A DNA stretch of 64,000 bases from Chromatiaceae bacterium (GTDB lineage: Bacteria > Pseudomonadota > Gammaproteobacteria > Chromatiales > Chromatiaceae), in the NCBI GenBank assembly GCA_024235175.1, contig JACKMX010000002.1:682001-746000 (forward strand), written 5' to 3'. Positions 1 through 8,854 of the stretch are shown piece after piece. The notes beneath the pieces are model-generated. The model searched no databases. It was not told the DNA's origin and was given only the letters and a program-made list of their open reading frames with translations. The position numbers and the translations under genes were made by a program. The first letter of the stretch is position 1; each line of letters opens with the position of its first letter.

Positions 1-1589
1 CCCACTTCCAGTGCCGTGGAGACCAGGCTGCCAAAGGCAAGGAGTGCGGTTCCACTGCCTTCGCGTATCAGATCCCCTCTGCCGATCTGCAGCGTCTCCA
101 AGGCAGCGCCGGCTTCGACACCCGGCCCGCTTCCCCGCGGATACCGGACCAGCGCCGGTCCCGGATACTCGTATGCGGTCTGCAACATCATCCGGCATTC
201 GTTTTCATTGGCCGGAGCCATGATCACCATGTTGGGCAGAGCGCGTGCGTAGCTTAGATCGAAACTGCCCGCATGCGTGGCGCCATCGGCTCCAACCTGT
301 CCCGCCCGGTCCACGGCAAATGTAACATCCAGATTTTGCAGCGCCACATCGTGAATCAACTGATCGTACGCCCGCTGCAGAAAGCTGGAGTAGATTGCCA
401 CCACCGGCTTGCCCCCTTCGCAGGCGATACCGGCAGCGAAAGTGACTGCGTGCTGTTCGGCTATGGAGACATCGAAATAGCGATCCGGAAACTCTTTGGA
501 AAAACGCACCAGACCCGAGCCTTCGCGCATGGCCGGAGTAATGCCCACCAGGCGCGAATCGGCACGTGCTGCATCGCACAGCCAGTCGCTGAAAACCTGG
601 GTATAAGTCGGACCGGTGGCTGCTCCCTTCTCCATCTTGCCGGTACCCGGGTCGAAGGGCGTCACGCCATGGTAGAAGCAAGGGTCGGATTCGGCTGGCC
701 TGTATCCCTTTCCCTTTTTGGTGATCACGTGCAGCAGGCGCGGGCCGGGCATGCTCTTCATGTTATCGAGCGTTGTTACAAGCGTCTCAAGATCGTGCCC
801 ATCGACGGGGCCGATATAGTTGAATCCAAACTCTTCGAACAGTGTTCCAGGCATCACCATTCCCTTCATATGCTCTTCCCACCGCCCGACCAGTTCGCTC
901 AAGTTTGGCAGTCTGCTCAATGCGCTTTTACCGCCCTCGCGTACGGTCGTGTAGAGCTTTCCCGAAAGTACTCTCGCAAGATGATTACTGAAAGCCCCCA
1001 CTGGAGGAGAGATAGACATATCGTTGTCATTCAGAACCACCAGAATATCGAGGTCCAGTCCACCGGCATGATTGAGCGCCTCAAACGCCATGCCGGCGCT
1101 CATGGCTGCGTCTCCGATCACCGCCACCACATGACGTCGAATCCGCTGCTGCTTGGCCGCCGCCGCCATTCCCAGCGCCGCACCGATCGAGGTGCTGGAA
1201 TGACCGGTGCCAAAGGTGTCGTACTCGCTCTCCTCACGCCGCGGAAAACCCGATAGACCATCCTTCTGACGCAAGGTTGCCATCCGTTCCCGCCGACCCG
1301 TCAGGATTTTATGTGGATAAGCCTGGTGCCCCACATCCCACACCAGACGGTCGTAGGGGGTGTTAAACACGTAGTGCAGTGCGATGGTCAATTCCACCAC
1401 CCCAAGCCCTGCCGCCAGATGACCGCCCGTGCGGGATACCGTATCGATCAGATAATCCCTGAGTTCGTCCGCCAGGCGAGTCAGTTCGTCCGTGGGCAGG
1501 CGTTTCAACTGCTGGGGTGAATCCACCGCTTCAAGCAGTGGATGGCGGCGCATCTTGCCGAAACTGCCTTCGCCATCGGATTTTGGCAT
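1..1589 (-). CDS. dxs: 1-deoxy-D-xylulose-5-phosphate synthase (3' end cut by window edge)
   Basis: This enzyme joins pyruvate and glyceraldehyde 3-phosphate in a thiamine-diphosphate-dependent reaction, the first step of the non-mevalonate isoprenoid pathway and a source of the thiazole and pyridoxal precursor. The gene reads leftward and leaves the window, so 529 codons of a usual 620-640 are visible and the C-terminal domain is incomplete. The cofactor motif runs from GDAAMSAG (residues 159-166) to NDND (187-190), and the pyrimidine-domain motif SIAEQHAV is at 375-382. The ATG at 1587-1589 gives MPKSDGEGS; no strong Shine-Dalgarno precedes it. It stands alone on this side; its upstream neighbour is a methyltransferase about 210 bp away on the same strand. 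The identification is secure. Confidence 0.97.
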   Translation of the reverse strand, partial: MPKSDGEGSFGKMRRHPLLEAVDSPQQLKRLPTDELTRLADELRDYLIDTVSRTGGHLAAGLGVVELTIALHYVFNTPYDRLVWDVGHQAYPHKILTGRRERMATLRQKDGLSGFPRREESEYDTFGTGHSSTSIGAALGMAAAAKQQRIRRHVVAVIGDAAMSAGMAFEALNHAGGLDLDILVVLNDNDMSISPPVGAFSNHLARVLSGKLYTTVREGGKSALSRLPNLSELVGRWEEHMKGMVMPGTLFEEFGFNYIGPVDGHDLETLVTTLDNMKSMPGPRLLHVITKKGKGYRPAESDPCFYHGVTPFDPGTGKMEKGAATGPTYTQVFSDWLCDAARADSRLVGITPAMREGSGLVRFSKEFPDRYFDVSIAEQHAVTFAAGIACEGGKPVVAIYSSFLQRAYDQLIHDVALQNLDVTFAVDRAGQVGADGATHAGSFDLSYARALPNMVIMAPANENECRMMLQTAYEYPGPALVRYPRGSGPGVEAGAALETLQIGRGDLIREGSGTALLAFGSLVSTALEV

Positions 1590-1680
1590 GGTCGATCTCT
1601 AGGTACGGTTGGAGGTCGGTGAAACAGATCCCGACCCAGGATTTTGCTTAAGCCGGCGGGGCATTGTAACGCATCCCGCT

Positions 1681-1746
1681 ATACCGGTTTAAAATTTATT
1701 CAACTTTAAACAGATACCGGTTTTCAAAAAAGCGTACTTTTGAAAA
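1681..1746. repeat. Direct repeat and AT hairpin upstream of dxs
   Basis: ATACCGGTTT occurs at 1681-1690 and again at 1714-1723, 33 bp apart, about three helical turns. Directly after it, TTTTCAAAA (1721-1729) and TTTTGAAAA (1738-1746) form a perfect 9-bp stem with an 8-nt loop. The block lies between the dxs start and the stop of the methyltransferase gene read in the same direction. It could be a paired operator for dxs, or the hairpin could be a weak terminator. No function can be assigned from sequence alone. Confidence 0.4.
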
Positions 1747-1798
1747 GGGAAAACAGTGGCAAGTGAGCTTTGGTTGCGCGAAGAAATTGGAATCCTGT

Positions 1799-2419
1799 CT
1801 ACTCCCAACCAGGAAGGGCGCCCTTCTGCTGGTCTTTGTGCCAGGCCAGAAGCCGATTGTTTGCCGGCATCTCAAAATCATCCGACAGCGACATACCCGA
1901 TGCTTCAGCAACTCTGTTCAGATCCCCGATATCCCTGATGCCACTCTGCGGGTCGCGGGACTTGAGCCATTGGTCAAACCGGGCATTGCTTTCACTGATA
2001 TAACAACCTTGATAGTTGAAAGGTCCGTATAGTGCGAATACGCCGCCAGTGGGGAGCACTCGCCCCACTCCAAGCATCATCGCCTCCACCTCGGGCCAGT
2101 GCATGATGTGGGCCGTGTTGGCAGAGAATACCGCGTCGGCACCGACAGCAGGCCACTGGTTCTGGCAGACATCCAGTAACAGTGGCTCAGCCACATTCGG
2201 CAGGCCGGACTCCTGCACCCACATGCAGATACCGGCGTGATGTTCAGCTTTATCGCTGGTCTGCCAGAAAAGATGGGGCAGCTTGCGGGAAAAATAGACT
2301 GCATGCTGTCCGGTTCCGCTGCCAATTTCCAGCACCTTTGAGCTATAGGCAAACAGACGGGATATCACTTTCAGAATGGGATCCCGGTTCTGGTCGCAGG
2401 ATTCTGCGTAGGGTTTCAT
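1799..2419 (-). CDS. DUF938-family SAM-dependent methyltransferase
   Basis: A 206-residue cytoplasmic protein of the DUF938 class I methyltransferase family. The SAM-binding glycine motif VLEIGSGTGQHAVYF lies near residues 29-43, and a second acidic strand (LLLDVCQNQWP) follows near residue 82. The central NTAHIMHW segment and the late LYGPFNYQG segment are characteristic of the family. The substrate is unknown. Its ATG overlaps the stop of the upstream acetyltransferase-like gene by four bases (ATGA, 2416-2419), so the two are probably translated together from one mRNA. Nothing in the sequence shows how the pair is regulated. Confidence 0.88.
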   Translation of the reverse strand: MKPYAESCDQNRDPILKVISRLFAYSSKVLEIGSGTGQHAVYFSRKLPHLFWQTSDKAEHHAGICMWVQESGLPNVAEPLLLDVCQNQWPAVGADAVFSANTAHIMHWPEVEAMMLGVGRVLPTGGVFALYGPFNYQGCYISESNARFDQWLKSRDPQSGIRDIGDLNRVAEASGMSLSDDFEMPANNRLLAWHKDQQKGALPGWE

Positions 2420-3555
2420 GCCGATAACTCCCGGCGGTAAGGGGAAGATTCCAAAAGTCTCTGTATATAATTGCTGACTGCTTCCTGTTCATGCTCAACA
2501 AAGCGGTTGATCGGTTGCCGGAACAACTCATCGACGATCCAGTGATTGGATCTGGTAAGTGTGGGAAGAAATCCCCTGGCCAACTTATGCTCGCCTTGGG
2601 CGCCGGGCTCGAACAGCTCCAGCCCATGCTCTATACAGTATTCGATCCCCTGATAATAGCAGACCTCAAAATGGAGGGCGTCTATCTGTTGAATGCAACC
2701 CCAGTGGCGTCCGTAAAGTGCTCGGTCGCTGCGGTACATCAGAGCCCCTGCGATACACCGGTCTTCAAGATCCGCCAGCACCAATACCACCTGTTCGGGC
2801 ATTTGCATGGCCACCTCCAAAAAAAACCTGTAGTTAAAAGTCGCCATACCCCACTTTTTCCGAAATGTCTGCTCATAGAAGCGGTTAAAATGGTGCCAAT
2901 CCTCCTCACTTGCGCTATGGCCGTCCAGTCGCCGAATGATCACCCCAGAGCTGGATGCACGGCGCCGTTCCTGGCGAATGTTTTTCCTCTTTTTTGCATT
3001 CAATCGGCTGAGGAAATCCTCAAAATCCCGGTACTGCCGGTTGTGCCAGTGAAATTGGCAATCGTGACGGCTCAACATTTGCTGACTAAGGAACCGGTGC
3101 TCATCAGGCATCGGAAACAGACAATGAAAACCGCTGCATCCCAACTGCCCGGTCAACTGAAGTGCACTATTGAGCAACAGGGGGTATATCTCGCTCTCAG
3201 ATCCGACAATGGAGAGCAGACGCTGCCCCCGGGCCGGTGTATAAGGGATTGTCGAAACCAGCTTTGGATAATAGCGGAGACCATAGCGCTGATAGGCTTC
3301 AGCCCAGGCATGATCGAACACGAACTCGCCGTACGAGTTATGCTTTTCGTAGAGAGGCATGGCGCCCAGTAACGCACCACTGTCACCATAGACGGCAATA
3401 TGTCTTGGCAGCCAGCCGAATTTTTCCCCCACACACTGGTGTACCTCCATGGCGTGTAGAAACTCATGCCGAAGAAACGGATGATTATCCAGCACCAGCC
3501 GGTTCCATTGCTCCCGGGGTATTTCAGCTATTCTGGTGTGTATTTTGACCTTCAA
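2416..3555 (-). CDS. FemAB/GNAT-like protein (peptidogalycan biosynthesis/recognition family, DUF482)
   Basis: A 379-residue protein resembling the DUF482 (PF04339) group of N-acyltransferase-fold proteins. The N-terminal half holds a stretch typical of this group (NHPFLRHEFLHAME, LPRHIAVY), and the C-terminal half resembles a GNAT acceptor domain (RFYEQTFRKKWGMATF, then FEPGAQGEHKLARGF). Family members are annotated as involved in peptidoglycan recognition or synthesis, but the reaction is not established. There is no signal peptide, so it should act in the cytoplasm. It overlaps the downstream DUF938 gene by four bases, indicating translational coupling. Its own promoter must lie in the 388-bp region shared with aroG. 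Confidence 0.82.
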   Translation of the reverse strand: MKVKIHTRIAEIPREQWNRLVLDNHPFLRHEFLHAMEVHQCVGEKFGWLPRHIAVYGDSGALLGAMPLYEKHNSYGEFVFDHAWAEAYQRYGLRYYPKLVSTIPYTPARGQRLLSIVGSESEIYPLLLNSALQLTGQLGCSGFHCLFPMPDEHRFLSQQMLSRHDCQFHWHNRQYRDFEDFLSRLNAKKRKNIRQERRRASSSGVIIRRLDGHSASEEDWHHFNRFYEQTFRKKWGMATFNYRFFLEVAMQMPEQVVLVLADLEDRCIAGALMYRSDRALYGRHWGCIQQIDALHFEVCYYQGIEYCIEHGLELFEPGAQGEHKLARGFLPTLTRSNHWIVDELFRQPINRFVEHEQEAVSNYIQRLLESSPYRRELSA

Positions 3556-3943
3556 TGTTTTGTTGGACCTGTTAACTCTTGATTGTTTCCTTATATCTCA
3601 ACCTGAAGATCCTATAACCGCGAATCTGAAAGGGTTTAACTGCCACAAGGCAGTCAGAGAGCAATTCTGCGTTAAGGGCGCCCCGCATAGTGAGGGGCCA
3701 GCGCCGCTCACGAATCGGATGCAACAGGTCTCTTACGAAGAAACATAAACCCACGTACTCAGGGCCGGGGCGGGTCAATTCCCGTCGTCAGGGCACAAAG
3801 CGCGAAATCAGTCTGAAATAATTCGCTGTGGTTCCGTTATCAAGTGGGAGTCAAGAGTGGCACCTGGTCCTATCACACACCAACTATTGCTTCTATAATC
3901 CCAACTTGCCAGGATTACAAAATTATTACAGAAGTATTAAAAC
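3556..3943. other. Intergenic region between divergent FemAB-like gene and DAHP synthase
   Basis: This 388-bp stretch separates two divergent genes. The right end holds a likely sigma-70 promoter for the DAHP synthase gene (listed separately). The left two-thirds contains short open frames on both strands, including a 68-codon minus-strand frame at 3572-3778, but none has a ribosome binding site or recognisable similarity. No RNA gene or strong terminator was found. Confidence 0.6.
3872..3899 (+). promoter_or_regulatory. Sigma-70 promoter for DAHP synthase gene
   Basis: A perfect TATAAT at 3894-3899 is preceded by ATCACA (3872-3877, four of six matches to TTGACA) with a 16-bp spacer. Transcription would begin near 3906, leaving a leader of about 38 nt. 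No attenuator or Trp/Tyr leader peptide is visible in so short a leader. Confidence 0.55.
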
Positions 3944-5005
3944 ATGCGCCACGAAACCGATGACCTCCGCATCAGAGGCATGGGCGAGCTCATATCGCCC
4001 GCCAGACTGATGGCAGACCTGCCCATGACAGATGCTGCCGCAGAAACCGTTTATCAGACACGTCAGGCAGTTCATCGTATATTGCATGAGGAAGACCATC
4101 GACTGATCGTGGTTGTTGGACCCTGCTCCGTCCATGATCCTGATGCAGCCTTGGACTATGCGGGAAAATTGCTGACGCTGAAGGAAGCGTTAAAGGATGA
4201 TTTGCTGATCGTGATGCGGGTCTATTTTGAGAAACCCCGCACCACGGTCGGCTGGAAGGGGCTGATCAACGATCCGGACCTTAACGGCACCTTTCATATC
4301 AACAAGGGTTTGCATCTGGCACGCCGGCTGTTGCTGGACGTCAATAACATGGGGTTGCCCGCAGGCACCGAGTTTCTGGACCTGATCAGCCCCCAGTATG
4401 TCGCCGATCTGATCAGTTGGGGCGCCATCGGCGCCCGCACCACCGAAAGTCAGGGGCACCGTGAGCTGGCCTCCGGGCTCTCCTGTCCGGTGGGCTTTAA
4501 GAATGGGACCAACGGTACACTGAAAATTGCCCTGGATGCCATTCGATCTGCTTCTCAGCCACATCACTTTCTGTCGGTCACTAAAGAAGGCGTTTCTGCT
4601 ATATTCGCCACAGGTGGTAATCTGGACTGCCATGTTATACTACGTGGCGGTATCCGCCCAAACTACGATACCGAAAGTATCAACATATCCGCTGAGGAGA
4701 TGGAAGCGGCAGGCTTCAAGCCGCGCATGATGGTCGATTTCAGCCATGCCAATTCACGCAAGCGCCCCGAGAAACAGATCGATGTGGGGCGGGATGTTGC
4801 AGGTCAGATAGCGCGGGGGGATCCACGCATCATTGGCGTTATGATTGAAAGTTTTCTGGTGGCCGGACGCCAGGATTGGCGCAATGACCAGGATCTCATC
4901 TACGGCCAGAGCATCACCGACGCCTGTATCAGCTGGGAGGAGACCGAACCGCTTCTGCATGAACTCGCCAATGCAGTGCATAAAAGAAACAGTGCTGGAA
5001 CTTGA
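3944..5005 (+). CDS. aroG: 3-deoxy-7-phosphoheptulonate (DAHP) synthase, class I AroG/AroF type
   Basis: This enzyme condenses phosphoenolpyruvate with erythrose 4-phosphate, the first step of the shikimate pathway to aromatic amino acids. At 353 residues it matches the bacterial class I-alpha enzymes. The metal- and PEP-binding GPCS motif is at 59-62, followed by the MRVYFEKPRTTVGWKG segment and, near 260-275, MMVDFSHANSRK with a conserved metal-site histidine. Which aromatic amino acid inhibits it cannot be read from the sequence, so the symbol is approximate among aroF, aroG and aroH. A good promoter lies 45 bp upstream. The ppk2 gene follows after 127 bp and is probably transcribed separately. 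Confidence 0.93.
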   Translation: MRHETDDLRIRGMGELISPARLMADLPMTDAAAETVYQTRQAVHRILHEEDHRLIVVVGPCSVHDPDAALDYAGKLLTLKEALKDDLLIVMRVYFEKPRTTVGWKGLINDPDLNGTFHINKGLHLARRLLLDVNNMGLPAGTEFLDLISPQYVADLISWGAIGARTTESQGHRELASGLSCPVGFKNGTNGTLKIALDAIRSASQPHHFLSVTKEGVSAIFATGGNLDCHVILRGGIRPNYDTESINISAEEMEAAGFKPRMMVDFSHANSRKRPEKQIDVGRDVAGQIARGDPRIIGVMIESFLVAGRQDWRNDQDLIYGQSITDACISWEETEPLLHELANAVHKRNSAGT

Positions 5006-5132
5006 CTTATCTGAGTCGCTGTGAAAAAAACTGTTATCTGATACTAAACTTTTGTTTGTCATTAAAAATGGGTCAGGATTAAGAATTCTGCTTTAGTTAT
5101 AAAACCGCAATAACTCATTTAGAGAGGATTGG

Positions 5133-6023
5133 ATGGATATTCAAGACGAGCTGGCCGAGATAGAGAATGTCAAGACCAAAGGCAAGAAAAAGAAACAGAA
5201 ACCTTACAAGATCCCAAACAGACTATACGAAAAAGAGCTGCTGAGGCTCCAGGAAGAGTTGGTCCAGCTGCAGGAGTGGATCAAATACAAAAAGCTTAAG
5301 GTTGTCGTGGTTTTCGAGGGGCGCGACGCTGCTGGCAAGGGCGGTGTGATCAAACGAATTACCCAGTACCTCAGCCCGCGTGTCTGTCCTACGGTCGCCT
5401 TGTACACCCCAACTGAAAGGGAAAAGACTCAGTGGTACTTTCAGCGTTATGTTCCACACCTTCCTGCGGCCGGAGAAATGGTGTTATTTGACCGCAGTTG
5501 GTACAACCGGGCAGGTGTCGAACGTGTCATGGGATTCTGCACCGATGAGGAGTACCGCGAATTTATGCGCTCCTGTCCCGAGTTTGAGCGTATGCTGGTG
5601 CGCTCAGGCATAATCCTGATCAAATATTGGTTCTCGGTAAGTGATGAAGAGCAGGAGCGGAGATTCAAAAGCCGCCTCACCGACCCCCTCAAGCGCTGGA
5701 AGCTGAGTCCAATGGATCTGCAGTCCCGTTCGCGCTGGATCGAGTATTCCAAGGCGAAGGACGCGATGTTTGCCTATACCGATATCAAGCAGGCCCCATG
5801 GTACGTGGTCAATGCCGATATCAAAAAACATGCCCGGTTAAACTGCATCCGCCATCTGTTGAGCCTTATTCCCTATGAGGATGTTACACCTGAAAACATC
5901 AAACTTCCGGAGCTGAAAAAAGATACGGGCTATGTACGTCCGCCGATCCAGGAGCAGACCTTCGTGCCGGAGTACTACTCCTCGCCTACGGAGACTGAGA
6001 AGATGATGAACAAGAAATTTTAA
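5133..6023 (+). CDS. ppk2: Polyphosphate kinase 2 family protein
   Basis: PPK2 enzymes transfer phosphate between polyphosphate and nucleotides, usually regenerating GTP, ATP or ADP in the cytoplasm. The 296-residue protein has the Walker A motif GRDAAGKG at 63-70 and the Walker B/lid segment LFDRSWYNR at 118-126, both hallmarks of the single-domain PPK2 family. A lysine-rich tail at residues 15-25 precedes the kinase fold. The start is supported by GAGAGGATT just upstream of ATG 5133. The PPK2 subclass, and therefore whether the preferred acceptor is NDP or NMP, cannot be fixed here. It converges on the Sel1 gene downstream. Confidence 0.93.
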   Translation: MDIQDELAEIENVKTKGKKKKQKPYKIPNRLYEKELLRLQEELVQLQEWIKYKKLKVVVVFEGRDAAGKGGVIKRITQYLSPRVCPTVALYTPTEREKTQWYFQRYVPHLPAAGEMVLFDRSWYNRAGVERVMGFCTDEEYREFMRSCPEFERMLVRSGIILIKYWFSVSDEEQERRFKSRLTDPLKRWKLSPMDLQSRSRWIEYSKAKDAMFAYTDIKQAPWYVVNADIKKHARLNCIRHLLSLIPYEDVTPENIKLPELKKDTGYVRPPIQEQTFVPEYYSSPTETEKMMNKKF

Positions 6024-6083
6024 GCGCCACACTCCTTATCGTGAAGCAAAAAGTAAAAGCGGTCTCCCCCCAGAATACGCTGC

Positions 6084-6165
6084 AAAAACGGTGTATCTGC
6101 GGGTCGGGACCGTTTTTACCGCCCCCCGGAAAGCCGAGTCTGCCGGGATAATATCCCGGGGGCTT
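6084..6165. terminator. Hairpins between convergent ppk2 and Sel1 gene
   Basis: AAAAACGGT (6084-6092) and ACCGTTTTT (6109-6117) can pair, giving an A-tract/T-tract hairpin that would work in either direction. A second structure follows: CCGGGATA and TATCCCGG (6143-6159), flanked by an AAAGCC/GGCTTT pair. The location between two convergent stops fits a bidirectional terminator. The wide 16-nt loop of the first hairpin lowers confidence. Confidence 0.45.
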
Positions 6166-6189
6166 TGCCCAGAGCCGCCTTTTCACCGA

Positions 6190-6624
6190 CTATTCGAACC
6201 CGGCTTTTCTGTACCAGCGTTGCGCCTCTTCCAGATCCTGCTCCACACCCTGCCCCTGTTCATACATCATCGCCAGCGTTGTCTGCGAGCCCACTAACCC
6301 CTGGTCGGCCGCGCGTTTGAACCATTCGGCCGCACGCTCGCCATTCTGCTCGACGCACTCCCCCTCCAGATACATGAACCCCAGACCATGCTGGGCAAGA
6401 GCCAATCCGGCTTCGGCGGAGGCTTTCATATACTTATAAGCCATCAAAGCGTTAACCGTCATACCCAGGCCATTTTGCGCCATGATTGCCATACGATACT
6501 GCGCTTCCGGATTACCCTGCTCTGCCAACGGAGAGAGGGTTTGCGATGCAATGGCAAAGTGTTTGCCCTCGAATGCGGCAATACCGCTGCTTAGCTCCAT
6601 ATTCATCTGATCTCCGATACTCAT
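6190..6624 (-). CDS. Sel1-repeat (TPR-like) protein
   Basis: A 144-residue protein built of Sel1-type alpha-helical repeats, for example PEAQYRMAIMAQNGLGM, LAQHGLGFMYLEGECVEQ and VGSQTTLAMMYEQGQGVEQ. Such repeats make protein-protein scaffolds. There is no signal peptide, so it is probably cytoplasmic. The start chosen is ATG 6622-6624 (MSIGDQ) because GGAGGTG stands at the right distance; an in-frame ATG four codons earlier would overlap that site. A perfect 16-bp palindrome sits just upstream of the ribosome binding site and may be an operator. The gene appears monocistronic, converging with ppk2 and diverging from slt. Confidence 0.8.
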   Translation of the reverse strand: MSIGDQMNMELSSGIAAFEGKHFAIASQTLSPLAEQGNPEAQYRMAIMAQNGLGMTVNALMAYKYMKASAEAGLALAQHGLGFMYLEGECVEQNGERAAEWFKRAADQGLVGSQTTLAMMYEQGQGVEQDLEEAQRWYRKAGFE

Positions 6625-6634
6625 TTTCACCTCC

Positions 6635-6650
6635 ACCGGTGTACACCGGT
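6635..6650. promoter_or_regulatory. Perfect 16-bp palindrome, candidate operator of the Sel1 gene
   Basis: ACCGGTGTACACCGGT is its own reverse complement. It lies about 10 bp upstream of the Sel1 start codon, immediately before the Shine-Dalgarno. A dimeric repressor bound here, or the same element folded in the mRNA, could block expression. No matching second copy was noticed in the window. Confidence 0.45.
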
Positions 6651-6895
6651 ACTCCAGACAACCTGTGTCCCAATGGATACAGGTTTATGCGTTGTTGCAT
6701 CCCACGTTCTCCTATTCTACACGGAGCAAACAGATCATTGCCCCTTTCAATGGAGTGTTAATACATCGCTACCTTGGGGGGGGCGCTATGGAAGCATGTG
6801 TCATCCTCTAAGGGTATTTCCTCCTTGCCTGATACCTCAACAACACCTAAGCTTTATTACCAAACACCATGAAACCTAAAAGGATACTGGACACT

Positions 6896-8854
6896 ATGTT
6901 CTTATTTACAGCAGCACGAAAACCCCTGGCGGTTGTTGCACTGCTGTTTCTGACAACCGCCCACGCATCGCTTACCGCCAATTTGTCAGATCAACGTTCG
7001 GATTTCCTGCTGGCGGAGAGTGCCTTGAAAAATGGCAACATGATGCAGTTCAGGAAACTCAAGCAGCGCCTTGAGGGGTACCCGTTACTACCCTACATCG
7101 AATACCGCGAGCTGGAACAACGTTTGTCCCTGTTGGACCCGAAAGAGGCCGCCTTATTTTTGCAGCGCTACCAGGGCTCCCCGATCACTGAACAATTTCG
7201 CCGTGCCTATCTGAACATTTTGGGTGAACAGGGCAGATGGGAAGAGTTCCTGGAATTTTATCACCCAAGCGACAACGCGCACAGAAATTGCCTGCAGCTG
7301 CAGGCACTGATCCAAACCGGTAAAAAAGAGATCGCACTCAATTCGGTGGAGCCCTTATGGCTGAATGGCAGATCCATGCCGAAGAGCTGTGATCCGGTAT
7401 TTGATGCCTGGAGGAAAGCAGGAAAAATCTCCCCATCTCTTATATGGCAGCGCATCGAGCTTGCAATGCAGAAACGCAACACCGGACTTGCCAAGTATTT
7501 GGGGCGCCTACTTCCCGAGAAAGAGAAGTACTGGATAGACCTCTGGCTCCAGGTTGACGTACAGCCAGAGATTATTGAGCAAGCTGCCAGGTTTCCGACA
7601 AGGCACAGCATGCGGGGCGCCATCCTGCTGTATGGACTCAAGCGTCTTGCCCGTCAAAACCCCATGCAGGCGGAATCCGCCTGGAAAGCATTGACCAATC
7701 GCTACCGTTTTTCGGACGAGCAGAAATATCAGGCTGAGGTTGCATTGGTGTTGGCCTGGGTCCACCAGGGCTACCCGGACAAAATGGAAAAGCTCAAGGC
7801 TCTTTCGGTTAGATCCGATGACCACAGAATGCATGAATTAAGAATCAGGGAGGCTCTTGCCGGGAAGGAGTGGCATCAAGCGCTGGAGTGGATTGACGCA
7901 CTTCCGGCAGAGCTGATCTCCAAGGAAAACTGGCGCTACTGGAGAGCCAGATCGCTGTATGAAACCGGCAAGACCGGCCAGGCGAACGAGCTGTTTCGCT
8001 CACTTGCCAGGCAACGCAGTTACCACGGTTTCCTTGCCGCCGACCGGCTGGGTCTCCCTTACAACCTGGACAACACCCCCCTTTCGGTATCCCGGAAACA
8101 AATCGACACTCTTGCCGCCCGCATTGGATTTCAGCGTGCAAGTGAGCTTTTCGCCATTGGCCGTCTCACCGATGCCCGAAGAGAGTGGAGTATGGTGATC
8201 AAAGATCTCAGCGTTTCCGATTTACAGGCAGCTGCGAAATTGGCTCAGCGTTGGGACTGGCACTCCCAGGCGATATTCACCCTGGCCCGAACCGGGTATT
8301 GGGACGATCTGGAGTTGCGATTCCCGCTGGAACACGAACGTCACATAGAGGCGGCTGCCACTGAAAAAAGTCTGGACAAAGCCTGGGTACTGGCGCTTAT
8401 CCGCCAGGAGAGCGCCTTCTCCGTCGATGCCGTATCCCACGCCGGTGCTCTGGGATTGATGCAGCTTATGCCTGCTACCGCAAAGGGCACTGCAAAAAGC
8501 ATGAATCGGACTCCCCCCAGGAGAGAGGATCTATTGACTCCCGCCACCAACATCGATATCGGAACCAGCTACCTGAAAAAAGTTCTGGAACGTCTGAATG
8601 ACAATCCGGTGCTGGCAATTTCAGCTTACAATGCGGGGCCGCATCGGGTGCTTCGATGGCTGCCTGAGAAGGCACAGGAAGCTGACCTCTGGGTCGAGAC
8701 CATACCATTCAATGAGACACGCCGTTACACCGAACGGGTCCTTGAGTACTCCGTTATCTACGATAGGCGGCTCGGCAACAAAGTGATGCAGATTAAACAG
8801 CGCATGCCCGAGATATTGCCGGACAGCTTTAAAATTCGTAATGCATCTCTGTAG
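6896..8854 (+). CDS. slt: Soluble lytic murein transglycosylase (Slt70-like)
   Basis: A periplasmic enzyme that cleaves peptidoglycan glycan strands to 1,6-anhydromuropeptides during wall turnover. A signal peptide (basic ARKP, hydrophobic VVALLFLTTAHA) is followed by a long superhelical U-domain and a C-terminal lysozyme-like SLT domain. The catalytic glutamate is in RQESAFSVDAVSHAGALG, and the MQLMPATA and YNAGPHRVLRWLP segments are family hallmarks. ATG 6896 is preferred because AAAGGA and TGGA precede it; an in-frame ATG at 6869 lacks a ribosome binding site. The length of about 650 residues is normal. Its last 26 bp overlap the 3' end of the convergent cyclase-like gene. Confidence 0.93.
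   Translation: MFLFTAARKPLAVVALLFLTTAHASLTANLSDQRSDFLLAESALKNGNMMQFRKLKQRLEGYPLLPYIEYRELEQRLSLLDPKEAALFLQRYQGSPITEQFRRAYLNILGEQGRWEEFLEFYHPSDNAHRNCLQLQALIQTGKKEIALNSVEPLWLNGRSMPKSCDPVFDAWRKAGKISPSLIWQRIELAMQKRNTGLAKYLGRLLPEKEKYWIDLWLQVDVQPEIIEQAARFPTRHSMRGAILLYGLKRLARQNPMQAESAWKALTNRYRFSDEQKYQAEVALVLAWVHQGYPDKMEKLKALSVRSDDHRMHELRIREALAGKEWHQALEWIDALPAELISKENWRYWRARSLYETGKTGQANELFRSLARQRSYHGFLAADRLGLPYNLDNTPLSVSRKQIDTLAARIGFQRASELFAIGRLTDARREWSMVIKDLSVSDLQAAAKLAQRWDWHSQAIFTLARTGYWDDLELRFPLEHERHIEAAATEKSLDKAWVLALIRQESAFSVDAVSHAGALGLMQLMPATAKGTAKSMNRTPPRREDLLTPATNIDIGTSYLKKVLERLNDNPVLAISAYNAGPHRVLRWLPEKAQEADLWVETIPFNETRRYTERVLEYSVIYDRRLGNKVMQIKQRMPEILPDSFKIRNASL

Noticed and set aside
273..1256. 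327-codon plus-strand open frame
   Set aside because: It is antisense to dxs, whose protein is unmistakable; the frame reflects GC-rich codon structure.
3572..3778. 68-codon minus-strand frame upstream of the FemAB-like gene
   Set aside because: No ribosome binding site and no similarity; too weak to call.
6143..6159. CCGGGATAATATCCCGG as a repressor operator
   Set aside because: It lies between two convergent stops, where a terminator structure is a simpler explanation.
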